From Hydrogenophaga sp. (GTDB lineage Bacteria > Pseudomonadota > Gammaproteobacteria > Burkholderiales > Burkholderiaceae_C), in assembly GCF_019635465.1 (NCBI RefSeq), contig NZ_JAHBZK010000005.1:124001-188000 (forward strand): 64,000 nucleotides of DNA, given 5' to 3'. Position 1 is the first letter of the stretch. Each line of letters starts with the position of its first letter. Position numbers and translations under genes: made by a program. Positions 47,349 through 56,318 of this stretch are shown piece by piece. Under the pieces are notes generated by a model that was not told the DNA's origin, made no database searches, and worked only from the letters and a program-made list of their open reading frames with translations.

Positions 47349-49034
47349 ATGGTGCAAGCAGCTTCCGACGCCACCCCCCAGGCCGCCTGGCTTCACCGGC
47401 CGGCGCAAGCCCTGGCCGGACACCCCGATGGCCCGCTGGCCGGCCTGCGCTTCGCCGTCAAGGACAACATCGACGTGGCCGGCTGGCCCACCACCGCCGC
47501 CTGCCCCGCCTTCGAGCACACCCCCGGCGCACACGCCACCGTGGTGCAACGCCTGCTCGACGCTGGTGCCGAGCTGGCCGGCAAGACCAACCTCGACCAG
47601 TTTGCCTGCGGCCTCAATGGCACCCGCTCGCCGTACGGCGCGGTGCCCAACAGCTTCGACCCCAGCCTGGTCTCGGGCGGCTCCAGCTCGGGCTCGGCCT
47701 ATGTGGTGGCGGCGGGCGAGGTGGACTTCTCGCTCGGCACCGACACCGCGGGCTCCGGGCGCGTGCCGGCGGGCCTGAACAACATCGTCGGACTCAAGCC
47801 CTCGCGCGGCCTGCTCAGCACGCGCGGCGTGTTGCCGGCGGCGCAGAGCATCGACTGCGTGTCCATCTTCGCGCGCACCGTGGGCGTGGCCGCGCGCGTG
47901 CTGGCGCAGGCCATGGGGCACGACCCGCTCGACCCTTACTCGCGCGCGCTCACACTGGCTGCACCGTCACTGAGCGGGCGCTTCCGCTTTGGCGTGCCCG
48001 ATCAACTCGACGCCTGCGACGCGCCCAGCCGCGCTGCGTTCGAGCAAGCGGTGGCGCAGTTGCAGGCGCTGGGTGGCACGCCGGTCAGCTTCGACTACAC
48101 ACCCTTCGCGGCGGCGGCCGACCTGCTCTATGAAAGCGCCCTGGTGGCCGAACGCTACGCGGCCATCCGCGGCTTCTTCGACGGCCACGAGAGCGAGGTG
48201 ATCGAGCCGGTGCGCACCATCGTGGGCAACGGTCGCAACTATTCGGCGGCCGACTGGTGCGACGCGCAGGTCAAGTTGCGCGCCTACGGGCAGCAGGCGC
48301 AGGCCGCCTGGGCGCAGATGGACGTGATGGTCGTCCCCACCGCGCCGGCACACATTCGCATCGACGCCATGCGCGCCGACCCGGTGGCGCAGAACCGCCG
48401 CCTGGGTGCGTACACCAACTTCGTCAACCTGCTCGACTACGCGGCGCTGTCAGTGCCCACCAGCCTGCGCGAAGACGGCCTGCCCTTCGGCGTCACGCTG
48501 ATCGCACCAGCCGGCATGGACCTCGCACTGCTCGACCTGGGCCAGCGCGTGCACCACGCCAGCGGCCTCACCCTGGGCGCCACCGGTGCACCGCTGCCCA
48601 CGCCCGAGCCGCTGCCGGCCATGGGCGAACCCACGGTCGACGTGGCGGTGGTGGGCGCGCACCTGAGCGGCATGCCGCTCAACAGCCAGCTCACCGAGCG
48701 CGGCGCCACGCTGGTGCGCAGCGGCTTCACCAGCGACGCCTACCGCTTGTTTGCCCTGCCCGGCACCACACCGCCCAAGCCAGGCCTGCTGCGCGTGGGC
48801 CGCGGCCTGGGCCAGCCGATCGCGATCGAGATCTGGCGCATGCCCTTGCGCCACTACGGCAGCTTCGTCGCGCTCATCCCGGCGCCGCTGGGCATCGGCT
48901 CGCTGGAACTGGCCGACGGCCAGCGCGTGCAGGGCTTCAGCTGCGAGCACGAAGCCACCCTGAGCGCACGCGACATCACCGATTTCGGCGGCTGGCGCGC
49001 CTACATGGCGCAGAACAAGCCAGCCACAGCCTGA
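47349..49034 (+). CDS. atzF: Allophanate hydrolase
   Basis: 561 residues. It splits allophanate (urea-1-carboxylate) to two ammonia and CO2. The amidase-signature triad is in place: Lys38 (FAVKDN), cis-Ser112 (GGSSSGS) and nucleophile Ser136 (GTDTAGSGRVP), with the same spacing as characterised AtzF. A C-terminal allophanate-hydrolase domain follows (residues ~445-555, FTSDAYRLFALPGTTPPKPGLLRVG). First gene of the ureide block, 51 bases before the importer. Operator-like repeat directly upstream. Confidence 0.95.
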   Translation: MVQAASDATPQAAWLHRPAQALAGHPDGPLAGLRFAVKDNIDVAGWPTTAACPAFEHTPGAHATVVQRLLDAGAELAGKTNLDQFACGLNGTRSPYGAVPNSFDPSLVSGGSSSGSAYVVAAGEVDFSLGTDTAGSGRVPAGLNNIVGLKPSRGLLSTRGVLPAAQSIDCVSIFARTVGVAARVLAQAMGHDPLDPYSRALTLAAPSLSGRFRFGVPDQLDACDAPSRAAFEQAVAQLQALGGTPVSFDYTPFAAAADLLYESALVAERYAAIRGFFDGHESEVIEPVRTIVGNGRNYSAADWCDAQVKLRAYGQQAQAAWAQMDVMVVPTAPAHIRIDAMRADPVAQNRRLGAYTNFVNLLDYAALSVPTSLREDGLPFGVTLIAPAGMDLALLDLGQRVHHASGLTLGATGAPLPTPEPLPAMGEPTVDVAVVGAHLSGMPLNSQLTERGATLVRSGFTSDAYRLFALPGTTPPKPGLLRVGRGLGQPIAIEIWRMPLRHYGSFVALIPAPLGIGSLELADGQRVQGFSCEHEATLSARDITDFGGWRAYMAQNKPATA

Positions 49035-49084
49035 ACACCCGACACCTTTTTCAACCTCACCCTTCATCAACGCAGGAGCCCACC

Positions 49085-50113
49085 ATGACCCAGCCACTTC
49101 GTGCCGCCAAGCCCAAGATCGCCGCCCCGTCCGAACAACGGCGCCAGCTCCTCAAGATGGGCGCCGGTGGTGCGCTCATCGGCGCGCTGGGCGCGCCCGC
49201 GCTCAGCCTGGCGCAGAGCGGCCCCAAGATCCGCATCGGCTACTGGCCCATCGCCGCCGGCCTGCCGTTCTACTCGGCCTTCGAGCTGGGCTACTTCAAG
49301 GAAGCCGGCCTGGACGTGGAGCCGCAGCGCTTCGCGGGTGCCCAGCAGGTGATGGAAGCGGTGCTCTCAGGCCGCGCAGAAGGCACGGCCAACGGCACCG
49401 GTTCGGCCAACATCGCCATCGGCGAGATCGCCGCGCCCGGCACCTTCAAGATCTTCTGCTCCAACCCGAGCAACGTGAAAAACGTGCTCGACGAAGTGAT
49501 CGTGCCGGTGGCCAGCCCGGCCAAGACCATCGCCGACCTCAAGGGCAAGCGCATCGCCTCGGGCCCCGGCATCCAGAACGTGACGCTGGCCAAGACGGTG
49601 CTTGAGCGCGGCGGTGCCGCCGGTGCCACCGTGGTCGAGCTGCCGATCGGCCAGCACGTGGCCGCTCTGGCCGCCGGCCAGATCGACGGCGCCTACACAC
49701 TCGAACCCACGGGCACCATCGGCCGACTCAACGGCACCACGCGGGTGCTTGAAGCCGGTGTGATCGCGCACTACGTGCTGGGCGACCCCAACGCACCGTG
49801 GTTCGGTGGCTCGGCCTCGCTGTCGGGCGCCTTCATCAAGAAGTACCCCGAAGAGGCCAAGAAGTTCGTCGCCGCCTACGGCAAGGGCGTGAACTACGTG
49901 CGCACCAAGGCCGTCGAGGCGCGCCAGTACCTCAAGGGCTACACCGCCATCGAAGGCGCCCTCACCGGCGAAGTGCCGCTGGCCGCGTACACCATGTACA
50001 ACGAGTTCACGCCCGCCGACGTGGCCCACTTCCAGAAGTTCTTCGACCTGTTCAGCGAGAAGGGCATCTTCAGCTCGCGCCTGATGGTCGACTCCATGCT
50101 CTACAAGGGCTGA
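49085..50113 (+). CDS. ABC importer substrate-binding protein, nitrate/taurine/NMT1 type
   Basis: 342 residues with a Tat-like signal (RRQLLKMGAGGALIGALGAPALSLAQ). The mature protein has the NMT1/SsuA fold: IRIGYWPIAAGLPFYSAFELGYFKEAGLDVE, LKGKRIASGPGIQNVTLAKTVLERGG and the tail FFDLFSEKGIFSSRL. It is 4 bases before the permease gene. In this context the ligand is likely a ureide such as biuret or a carboxylated derivative, which is inference. Confidence 0.9.
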   Translation: MTQPLRAAKPKIAAPSEQRRQLLKMGAGGALIGALGAPALSLAQSGPKIRIGYWPIAAGLPFYSAFELGYFKEAGLDVEPQRFAGAQQVMEAVLSGRAEGTANGTGSANIAIGEIAAPGTFKIFCSNPSNVKNVLDEVIVPVASPAKTIADLKGKRIASGPGIQNVTLAKTVLERGGAAGATVVELPIGQHVAALAAGQIDGAYTLEPTGTIGRLNGTTRVLEAGVIAHYVLGDPNAPWFGGSASLSGAFIKKYPEEAKKFVAAYGKGVNYVRTKAVEARQYLKGYTAIEGALTGEVPLAAYTMYNEFTPADVAHFQKFFDLFSEKGIFSSRLMVDSMLYKG

Positions 50114-50117
50114 GGCC

Positions 50118-50972
50118 ATGGACATGGAAGCCCGGCCCCAGGCCACCGAGACGGCGCCTGCCAGCGCCAAGCCGTGGAGCCCGCCGGCCTCGGCCGGTGC
50201 GCCCACGCCACCCAAGAAGACCGACTGGGCCCGGGCACTGCCCGTGGTGGGCCCGGTGGTGCTCTTCCTCGTGTGGGACATCGCCGTGCGCGGCGGGTTC
50301 ATCAACCGCATCCTGCTGCCCTCGCCGGTGGATGCGATCGGTGCGCTGCTCAGTGGCCTGGCCGGTGGGCCCTTGCTCAACGACTTCCTGATCACGGTGT
50401 GGCGCACGGTGCAGGCCTTCCTCATCGCCGCCTTCGTGGGCATGCCTTTGGGCATCGTGCTGGGCAGCACCGAGAAGGCCTACCGCAGCGTGGAGTTCCT
50501 GATCGACTTCTTCCGCTCCACGCCGTCGTCCGCACTGATCCCGCTGTTCCTCATGATCTTTGGCGTGTCCGACATCAACAAGGTGGCCATCGCGGCCTTC
50601 GGCGCCTTGCTCATCGTGGTGTTCAACAGTGCCTACGGCGTCATTAACGCGCGCAAGCAGCGCGTGATGGCGGCCAAGGTCATGGGCGCCACGCCCTGGC
50701 AGGTGTTCAAGGACGTGCTGTTCTGGGAAAGCCTGCAGCCCAGCTTCGTGGGCCTGCGCTCGGCGGTGTCGATGGCCTTGGTGATCGTCATCGTGGCCGA
50801 GATGTTCATCGGCGCCGACAGCGGTCTGGGCAACCGGATCATCAACTCGCAGCAGGTGATGAACGTCAAGGACATGTACGCCTCGATCCTGGCGGCCGGT
50901 GCCCTGGGCTACGCGCTCAACGTGTTGTTCCTGGTCATCGAACGCAAGGTCGTTCACTGGAGCGGAAGATGA
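50118..50972 (+). CDS. ABC importer permease, nitrate/taurine type
   Basis: 284 residues with six hydrophobic helices and the EAA loop (ARKQRVMAAKVMGATPWQVFKDVLF). The Pro-rich N-terminal ~50 residues are an extension; the membrane domain begins at ALPVVGPVVLFLVWDIAVRG. Belongs with the binding protein 4 bases upstream and the ATPase 112 bases downstream. A GC-rich repeat (50986-51055) separates it from that ATPase. Confidence 0.93.
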   Translation: MDMEARPQATETAPASAKPWSPPASAGAPTPPKKTDWARALPVVGPVVLFLVWDIAVRGGFINRILLPSPVDAIGALLSGLAGGPLLNDFLITVWRTVQAFLIAAFVGMPLGIVLGSTEKAYRSVEFLIDFFRSTPSSALIPLFLMIFGVSDINKVAIAAFGALLIVVFNSAYGVINARKQRVMAAKVMGATPWQVFKDVLFWESLQPSFVGLRSAVSMALVIVIVAEMFIGADSGLGNRIINSQQVMNVKDMYASILAAGALGYALNVLFLVIERKVVHWSGR

Positions 50973-50985
50973 CAAGGACCACTCC

Positions 50986-51055
50986 CGCCGCGCTTCGCGC
51001 GACCCCCTTCAAGGGGGCGATGCCAGCGGCCCGGCAGAGCCGGTTCCGCGGCATC
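50986..51055. repeat. GC-rich intergenic repeat, copy 1
   Basis: Contains ACCCCCTTCAAGGGGGCG and GGCCCGGCAGAGCCGGTTCCG, each able to fold on itself. A second copy with the same order lies at 55069-55143. Both sit between ABC transport genes. This repeat type is common between genes in Comamonadaceae and may stabilise mRNA ends. Confidence 0.7.
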
Positions 51056-51084
51056 CCTGGTCACTTTCTCCGACTGGAGTTGCC

Positions 51085-51906
51085 ATGTCCGTTGTACTGA
51101 ATGCGCCCGTCGTGGCCGACGTCCCCGCACCGAAGTTCGAGCCCGGCCCCGCCGGCACCCACATCACCATCCGCGGGCTCACCAAGTACTTCGCGGGCTG
51201 GCCGCTGTACGAGAACTTCGACCTCGACATCCCCAAGCACAAGATCGTCTCGGTGTTCGGGCCCAACGGCTGCGGCAAGAGCACGCTGATCAACATGATC
51301 GCGGGCCTGATCCCGATCGACTCGGGCGAAATCCTGTTCGACGGCAAGTCGCTCAAGGACACCAAGATCGGCTACGTGTTCCAGAACTACCGCGAAGCGA
51401 TGTTCCCGTGGATGCGCACCATCGACAACATCGCCTACCCGCTCAAGCTGGAAGGGCGCAGCAAGGCCGAGGTGGACCGCCGCGTGGCCGAACTGGTGGC
51501 CTCGTTCGACGTCAAGTTCGACCTCAACCGCTTCCCCTACGAGCTCTCGGGTGGGCAGCAGCAGACCGCGTCGATCATGCGCGCGCTGGCGCCCAACCCC
51601 GAGGTGCTGTTCCTCGACGAACCCTTCTCGGCGCTCGACTTCGAGATGACGCTGTTCATCCGCGAGAAGCTGCAGGAGGTGTTCATGCAGACCGGCACCA
51701 CCATGATGCTGGTCTCGCACGACCTGGAGGAAGCCGTCTACCTGGCCGATCAGGTGTTGCTGCTGACCAAGCGACCCACCAAGGTGGCCGAGATCCTGCC
51801 TTACGAAGACCCGCGCCCGCGCACCGTGGCCACGCTGTCCGAGCCGAGCTTCATTGCCGCCAAGAAGCGCAGCCTGGAGATCTTCCAGCGCGAAGTCAGG
51901 CGTTGA
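51085..51906 (+). CDS. ABC importer ATP-binding protein, nitrate/taurine type
   Basis: 273 residues. Walker A GPNGCGKSTL, Q-loop FQNYREAMFPW, signature LSGGQQQTASIMRAL, Walker B VLFLDEPFSAL and switch VSHDLEEAVYLADQ are complete. It energises the importer formed with the two preceding genes. ATG at 51085 is the start nearest the GGAG site. Confidence 0.95.
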   Translation: MSVVLNAPVVADVPAPKFEPGPAGTHITIRGLTKYFAGWPLYENFDLDIPKHKIVSVFGPNGCGKSTLINMIAGLIPIDSGEILFDGKSLKDTKIGYVFQNYREAMFPWMRTIDNIAYPLKLEGRSKAEVDRRVAELVASFDVKFDLNRFPYELSGGQQQTASIMRALAPNPEVLFLDEPFSALDFEMTLFIREKLQEVFMQTGTTMMLVSHDLEEAVYLADQVLLLTKRPTKVAEILPYEDPRPRTVATLSEPSFIAAKKRSLEIFQREVRR

Positions 51907-51910
51907 TGCA

Positions 51911-52117
51911 ATGTCGATGAACGAGCCCCAGACCCTGGCCTACGTGCAGGCCGTGGCCACCGCACTCGAGCTGCCGCTGGACGCAGCACGGGCCCAGCGC
52001 GTGGCCACGCACCTGCAACGCACCACCGCCATGGCACAGCTGTTGCAAGCCTTCCCGCTGGACGACGAGGTCGAACCCGCTGAGGTGTTCTGCCCCGCGC
52101 CCTACCCCCACGACTGA
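51911..52117 (+). CDS. atzG: AtzG-like small subunit of 1-carboxybiuret hydrolase
   Basis: 68 residues, exactly the length of AtzG described in the cyanuric-acid operon of Pseudomonas sp. ADP. AtzG forms an alpha2-beta2 complex with AtzE and resembles GatC. The sequence is helical (LAYVQAVATALELPLDAARAQRVATHLQRTTAMAQLLQAFPLDDEVEPAEVF), as expected (DUF4089-like). It sits 4 bases after the ATPase gene and 13 before atzE. Easy to miss because of its size. Confidence 0.87.
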   Translation: MSMNEPQTLAYVQAVATALELPLDAARAQRVATHLQRTTAMAQLLQAFPLDDEVEPAEVFCPAPYPHD

Positions 52118-52130
52118 CGCCGAACGACCG

Positions 52131-53516
52131 ATGCCCAGCTTGAGCCAGACCGCCCAGGACGTCACCACCGGCCGGCGCAGCGCCAGCGAGGTGCTCGAAG
52201 CCTGCATCGCACGCATTGAAGCCACCGAGCCGCGCATCAACGCCTTCACCAGCACGCGATTCGACGCGGCGCGGGCGCAGGCCGGTCGCATCGACGCGCA
52301 GGTGGCACGCGGCGAAAAGCCGGGGCCGTTGGCCGGTGTGCCGTTCGCGGTGAAGAACCTGTTCGACATCGCGGGCGAGGTCACGCTCGCGGGCTCCAAG
52401 GTCAACCGGTCCAACCCGCCGGCGCGCAGCGATGCGGTGCTGGTGGAGCGGCTGCAGGCGGCGGGTGCGGTGCTGGTGGGCGCACTCAACATGGATGAGT
52501 ACGCCTATGGCTTCACCACCGAGAACAGCCACGAAGGCGCGACCCACAACCCGCACAAGCCCGACCACACGGCCGGTGGCTCCTCAGGAGGCTCGGGTGC
52601 GGCCGTGGGCGCGGGCCAGGTGCCGCTGGCGCTGGGCTCCGACACCAACGGCTCGATCCGCGTGCCGTCGTCGTTTTGCGGCGTGTGGGGTCTCAAGCCC
52701 ACGTTCGGCCGGCTGTCGCGCCGCGGCAGCTACCCCTTCGTGGCCAACATCGATCACCTCGGCCCTTTCGCCGACGACCTGGCCGGGCTGGCGCTGGCCT
52801 ACGACGCCATGCAAGGCCCCGACCCGCTCGACCCGGGCTGCTTCGCCACCTCGGTGCAGCCCACGGTGCGCGGCCTGACCCAGGGCGTTGACGGCTTGCG
52901 CGTGGGCGTCCTTGGCGGCTACTTCAACGAACTGGCCAGCGCTCCGGCCCGGGCGGTGGCCGCACAGGCCGCGGCGACCCTGGGTGCGAAGGACGCGGTC
53001 GACTGGCCGCTGGCGGCCGAGGCACGCGCGGCCGCCTTCATCACCACCGCCAGCGAAGGCGGCGCGCTGCACCTGGCGCGCCTGCGCGAGCGCGCCGACG
53101 ACTTCGAGCCCCACTCGGTGGACCGCTTCATCGCCGGTGCCTTGCAGCCCGCCGCCTGGTATGTACGCGCGCAACGCTTTCGCCGCGTGTACCGCGACCG
53201 CATCAACGACCTGTTCCGTCACTGGGACGTGCTCATCGCGCCGGCCACCCCGGTGGCCGCGCCCGTGCTCGGCAGCGAGTGGATTGACATCAACGGCCAG
53301 CGCTTCCCCTGCCGACCCTCGATCGGCCTGCTGACGCAACCGGTGTCTTTCTCGGGCTGCCCGGTGGTGGCCGCGCCGCTGTGGCCCGAAGGCACCGACG
53401 GCCTGCCCATCGGCGTGCAGTTGATTGCCGCACCGTGGCGCGAGGACCTGGCGCTGCGCGCGGGCTGGGCACTCGAACAAGCGGGCGTGGCCCGTGTGAA
53501 GGAGACCAGCCTGTGA
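52131..53516 (+). CDS. atzE: AtzE family amidase (1-carboxybiuret hydrolase type)
   Basis: 461 residues. Amidase-signature triad Lys75 ([11 protein letters not shown]), cis-Ser151 (GGSSGGSG) and Ser175 ([12 protein letters not shown]). AtzE of Pseudomonas deaminates 1-carboxybiuret and needs the small AtzG subunit, encoded just upstream here. The length fits. Without an AtzD cyanuric-acid hydrolase in the window, the true substrate could be another ureide. Confidence 0.9.
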   Translation: MPSLSQTAQDVTTGRRSASEVLEACIARIEATEPRINAFTSTRFDAARAQAGRIDAQVARGEKPGPLAGVPFAVKNLFDIAGEVTLAGSKVNRSNPPARSDAVLVERLQAAGAVLVGALNMDEYAYGFTTENSHEGATHNPHKPDHTAGGSSGGSGAAVGAGQVPLALGSDTNGSIRVPSSFCGVWGLKPTFGRLSRRGSYPFVANIDHLGPFADDLAGLALAYDAMQGPDPLDPGCFATSVQPTVRGLTQGVDGLRVGVLGGYFNELASAPARAVAAQAAATLGAKDAVDWPLAAEARAAAFITTASEGGALHLARLRERADDFEPHSVDRFIAGALQPAAWYVRAQRFRRVYRDRINDLFRHWDVLIAPATPVAAPVLGSEWIDINGQRFPCRPSIGLLTQPVSFSGCPVVAAPLWPEGTDGLPIGVQLIAAPWREDLALRAGWALEQAGVARVKETSL

Positions 53517-53911
53517 ACGCTGCCGGGATCAGCCTGCCGGAAATCAACTTGCCGGAGGTGCGTGCCGAAGTCACGGCCGCCTTCGAACGCTATGAGAAGG
53601 CCCTGGTCGGCAACGACGTCGACGTGCTCGACGAGTTGTTCTGGAACAGCCCTCACACGCTGCGCTACGGCGCCACCGAAAACCTCTACGGCTACGCCGA
53701 GATCCAGGCCTTTCGCAAGGCGCGGCCTTCGGCGGGTCTGGCGCGCACGCTGGGGCGCACCGTCATCACCACCTACGGCCGCGACTTCGCCACCGCCAAC
53801 ACCGAGTTCCACCGCGCCGGCAGCGACCGTGTCGGTCGCCAGAGCCAGACCTGGATGCGCACGCCCGAGGGCTGGCGCGTGGTGTCGGCGCACGTGAGTT
53901 TGTTGGCCTGA
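53513..53911 (+). CDS. atzH: AtzH-like NTF2-fold protein
   Basis: 132 residues. GTG start overlapping the atzE stop. NTF2-like alpha+beta fold ([58 protein letters not shown]), matching the AtzH family found with AtzE/AtzG. AtzH has been reported to act on a carboxylated urea intermediate of the pathway; I recall this only in outline. A BMP-type importer gene follows after 42 bases. Confidence 0.85.
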   Translation: MNAAGISLPEINLPEVRAEVTAAFERYEKALVGNDVDVLDELFWNSPHTLRYGATENLYGYAEIQAFRKARPSAGLARTLGRTVITTYGRDFATANTEFHRAGSDRVGRQSQTWMRTPEGWRVVSAHVSLLA

Positions 53912-53953
53912 CCTTCCCTTTCGATTCCCCCACCCACCCACTGGAGCGTTCCC

Positions 53954-55060
53954 ATGAAGCACACCCTGCCCAATCGCCGCGACTCGCTCAAGACCCTGGC
54001 CGCCCTCGGCGCTGTGGCGTCGAGCCCGTTCGCTTTCGCGCAAAAGCCCATTACCGTGGGCGTGATCTACGTCGGCCCGCGCGACGACTACGGCTACAAC
54101 CAGGCGCACGCCGAGGCCGCCGCCCTGCTCAAGAAGATGCCCGGCGTGAAAGTGGTGGAAGAGGAGAACGTGCCCGAGACCGCCGCGGTGCAACGCACCA
54201 TGACCGGCATGATTGCGCAGGACGGCGCCAGCCTGCTGTTCCCCACCTCCTTCGGCTACTTCGACCCGCACATGCTGGCGGTGGCGGGCAAGTACCCCGA
54301 CGCACGCTTTGCGCATTGCGGCGGTATGTGGACCGAAGGCAAACACCCCAAGAACACGGCCAGCTTCTTCGGCTACATCGACGAGTGCCAGTACCTCAAT
54401 GGCGTGGTCGCCGGTCACATGAGCAAGAGCGGCAAGCTCGGCTTCGTGGCCGCCAAGCCCATCCCGCAGGTGCTGCGCAACATCAACGCCTTCACCATGG
54501 GCGCGCGCTCGGTCAACCCGGCCATCACCACCAGCGTGATCTTCACGGGTGACTGGTCGATGCCGGTGAAGGAGGCCGAGGCCACCAACAGTCTGGCCGA
54601 CCAGGGCGTGGATGTGTTCACCATGCACGTCGACGGCCCCAAGGTCATCGTCGAGACCGCGGCCAAGCGCGGCAAGATGGTCTGCGGCTACCACGCCAGC
54701 CAGGCCAAGCTCGCGCCCGACGCCTACCTCACCGGCGCCGAGTGGAACTGGCTCACCGCTTACACCACCTTCCTCGACGCCGCTCGCAGTGGCAAGCCGC
54801 ACCCGAACTTCGTGCGTGGCGGCCTCAAGGAGGGCTTCGTCAAACCCTCGGCCTACGGCCCCAAGGTCACCGATGCGGCCAAAAAGCAGGCCGACGGCAT
54901 CAAGGCCCAGATGATGGCGGGCAGCTTCGACATCTTCAAAGGCCCGCTCAAGGACAACAAGGGCGGCATGCCGATCGCGGCCGGCAAGGTGCTCAAGCAG
55001 ACCGACCTCGAGCTGGAGAAGATGAATTACCTGGTCGAAGGCGTGATCGGAAGTGTTTGA
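53954..55060 (+). CDS. BMP-family ABC transporter substrate-binding protein
   Basis: 368 residues. Tat/Sec signal MKHTLPNRRDSLKTLAALGAVASSPFAFAQ. The BMP (basic membrane protein/PnrA) fold is clear: ITVGVIYVGPRDDYGYNQAHAEAAALLKK, GASLLFPTSFGYFDPHMLAVAGKYPDARFAHCGG and the C-terminal VLKQTDLELEKMNYLVEGVIG. These proteins bind nucleosides, purines or related cyclic ureides. Ligand here inferred to be a ureide or purine breakdown product. Confidence 0.92.
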   Translation: MKHTLPNRRDSLKTLAALGAVASSPFAFAQKPITVGVIYVGPRDDYGYNQAHAEAAALLKKMPGVKVVEEENVPETAAVQRTMTGMIAQDGASLLFPTSFGYFDPHMLAVAGKYPDARFAHCGGMWTEGKHPKNTASFFGYIDECQYLNGVVAGHMSKSGKLGFVAAKPIPQVLRNINAFTMGARSVNPAITTSVIFTGDWSMPVKEAEATNSLADQGVDVFTMHVDGPKVIVETAAKRGKMVCGYHASQAKLAPDAYLTGAEWNWLTAYTTFLDAARSGKPHPNFVRGGLKEGFVKPSAYGPKVTDAAKKQADGIKAQMMAGSFDIFKGPLKDNKGGMPIAAGKVLKQTDLELEKMNYLVEGVIGSV

Positions 55061-55068
55061 CGCACACC

Positions 55069-55143
55069 CCCGCAGCGCCTGCGGCGCTACCCCCTCAAGG
55101 GGGCGCCACCCGCGGCCCGGCAAAGCCGGTTCCGTGGTGGCCC
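55069..55143. repeat. GC-rich intergenic repeat, copy 2
   Basis: Shares ACCCCCTCAAGGGGGCG and GCGGCCCGGCAAAGCCGGTTCC with copy 1 at 50986-51055, in the same orientation and again between a transporter gene and the next. It includes a separate GC hairpin (CGCAGCGCC...GGCGCT). Confidence 0.7.
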
Positions 55144-55177
55144 TCGACAAGACACGCATATCGCGAGGGTGACCGTC

Positions 55178-56257
55178 ATGCGAACTTGGGTGAGCAGCAG
55201 CTTCTTGACCATTGGCGCCATCACAGCGGCGCTGGCGGTGTTCGGCCTGATCGTCGCCTTCGCCGGCGTCGACCCGATCCAGGTCTGGATCCTGCTGTTC
55301 AAGGGCGCGTTCGGCGACGCGTTCTCGTGGCAGAACACGCTGCAGCGCGCAGCGCCACTGATGCTGACCGCGCTGTGCGTGGCCATCCCCGCGCGCGCCG
55401 GGCTCACCATCATTGGCGGCGAAGGCGCGCTGGTGCTGGGCGGGCTGGCCTGCGCGGCACTGGCCCACGCGGTGCCGCTGCCGGGCAACATCGTCGGCAG
55501 CGTGATGGTCTGCATCGCCGGGGCGGTGGCTGGCGCGCTGTGGATTGCGCTGGCCGGCTGGCTGCGGCAGTACCGCGGCATCAACGAAACCATCAGCAGC
55601 CTGTTGCTGGCCTATGTGGCGATCGGGCTGTTCAAGCACATCGTCGAAGGCCCGCTGCGCGACCCGGCCAGCCTGAACAAGCCTTCCACCCCCGCGCTCG
55701 ACGAGGGTCTGCTGATCGGCACCATCGCCGGCTCCGACGTGCACTGGGGCCTGGTGGTGGGTGTGGTCGCCTGCCTGGCCGCCGGGCTGTGGCTGCGCGT
55801 CACCGCGGGCGGCTTTGCGCTGCGGGTGGTGGGCGGCAACCCGCGCACCGCGCAGCTGGTGGGCCTGCCCGCCACGCGCCTGATCCTGCTGGGCTGTGCG
55901 CTGGGTGGCGCGGCGGCCGGTGTGGCGGGTGCGATCGAGGTGGCCGCGGTGCACACCAGCGCCAACGCCTCGCTGATCGCGGGCTATGGCTACGCCGGCA
56001 TCCTGGTCGCCTTCATCGCGCGCCAGCAGCCGGTGGCCATCATCCCGGTGGCCATCCTGTTCGGTGGCTTTGGCGCAGCGGGCAGTCTGCTGCAGCGCCG
56101 CCTCGGCCTGCCCGACGCCTCGGTACTGCTGCTGCAGGGCATCGCCTTCGTGTTCATCCTGGCCAGCGAAGCGCTGCGCGACCACAACTGGCGCGCCACC
56201 TACATCCGCATCATGGGTTTCGACCCGCCCGCGCCACCCAAGGAGAAAGCCGCATGA
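55178..56257 (+). CDS. BMP-type ABC transporter permease 1
   Basis: 359 residues, about ten hydrophobic segments of the BPD_transp_2 type: AGLTIIGGEGALVLGGLACAALA, the RGINETISSLLLAYVAIGLF motif and AGYGYAGILVAFIARQQPVAIIPVAILFGGFGAAGSLL. ATG at 55178 is preferred over GTG at 55169 because AGGG lies at a better distance. It works with the second permease and the ATPase at 58209. Confidence 0.9.
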   Translation: MRTWVSSSFLTIGAITAALAVFGLIVAFAGVDPIQVWILLFKGAFGDAFSWQNTLQRAAPLMLTALCVAIPARAGLTIIGGEGALVLGGLACAALAHAVPLPGNIVGSVMVCIAGAVAGALWIALAGWLRQYRGINETISSLLLAYVAIGLFKHIVEGPLRDPASLNKPSTPALDEGLLIGTIAGSDVHWGLVVGVVACLAAGLWLRVTAGGFALRVVGGNPRTAQLVGLPATRLILLGCALGGAAAGVAGAIEVAAVHTSANASLIAGYGYAGILVAFIARQQPVAIIPVAILFGGFGAAGSLLQRRLGLPDASVLLLQGIAFVFILASEALRDHNWRATYIRIMGFDPPAPPKEKAA

Positions 56258-56318
56258 GCGCCGCCGGGCCGTTCCCAAGGCGCTCAGTCCCGCAGTTCGC
56301 AGAACGGAGGGTAGTTGA

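Noticed and set aside
48257-49084. In-frame upstream extension of the NMT1-type binding protein
   Set aside because: It overlaps atzF in another frame; the signal peptide and ribosome binding site place the start at 49085.
53219-56278. 1019-codon open frame on the minus strand
   Set aside because: It runs opposite to atzE, atzH and the BMP transporter genes, is rich in Gly/Arg/His and has no homology; it is a by-product of GC-rich codon use.
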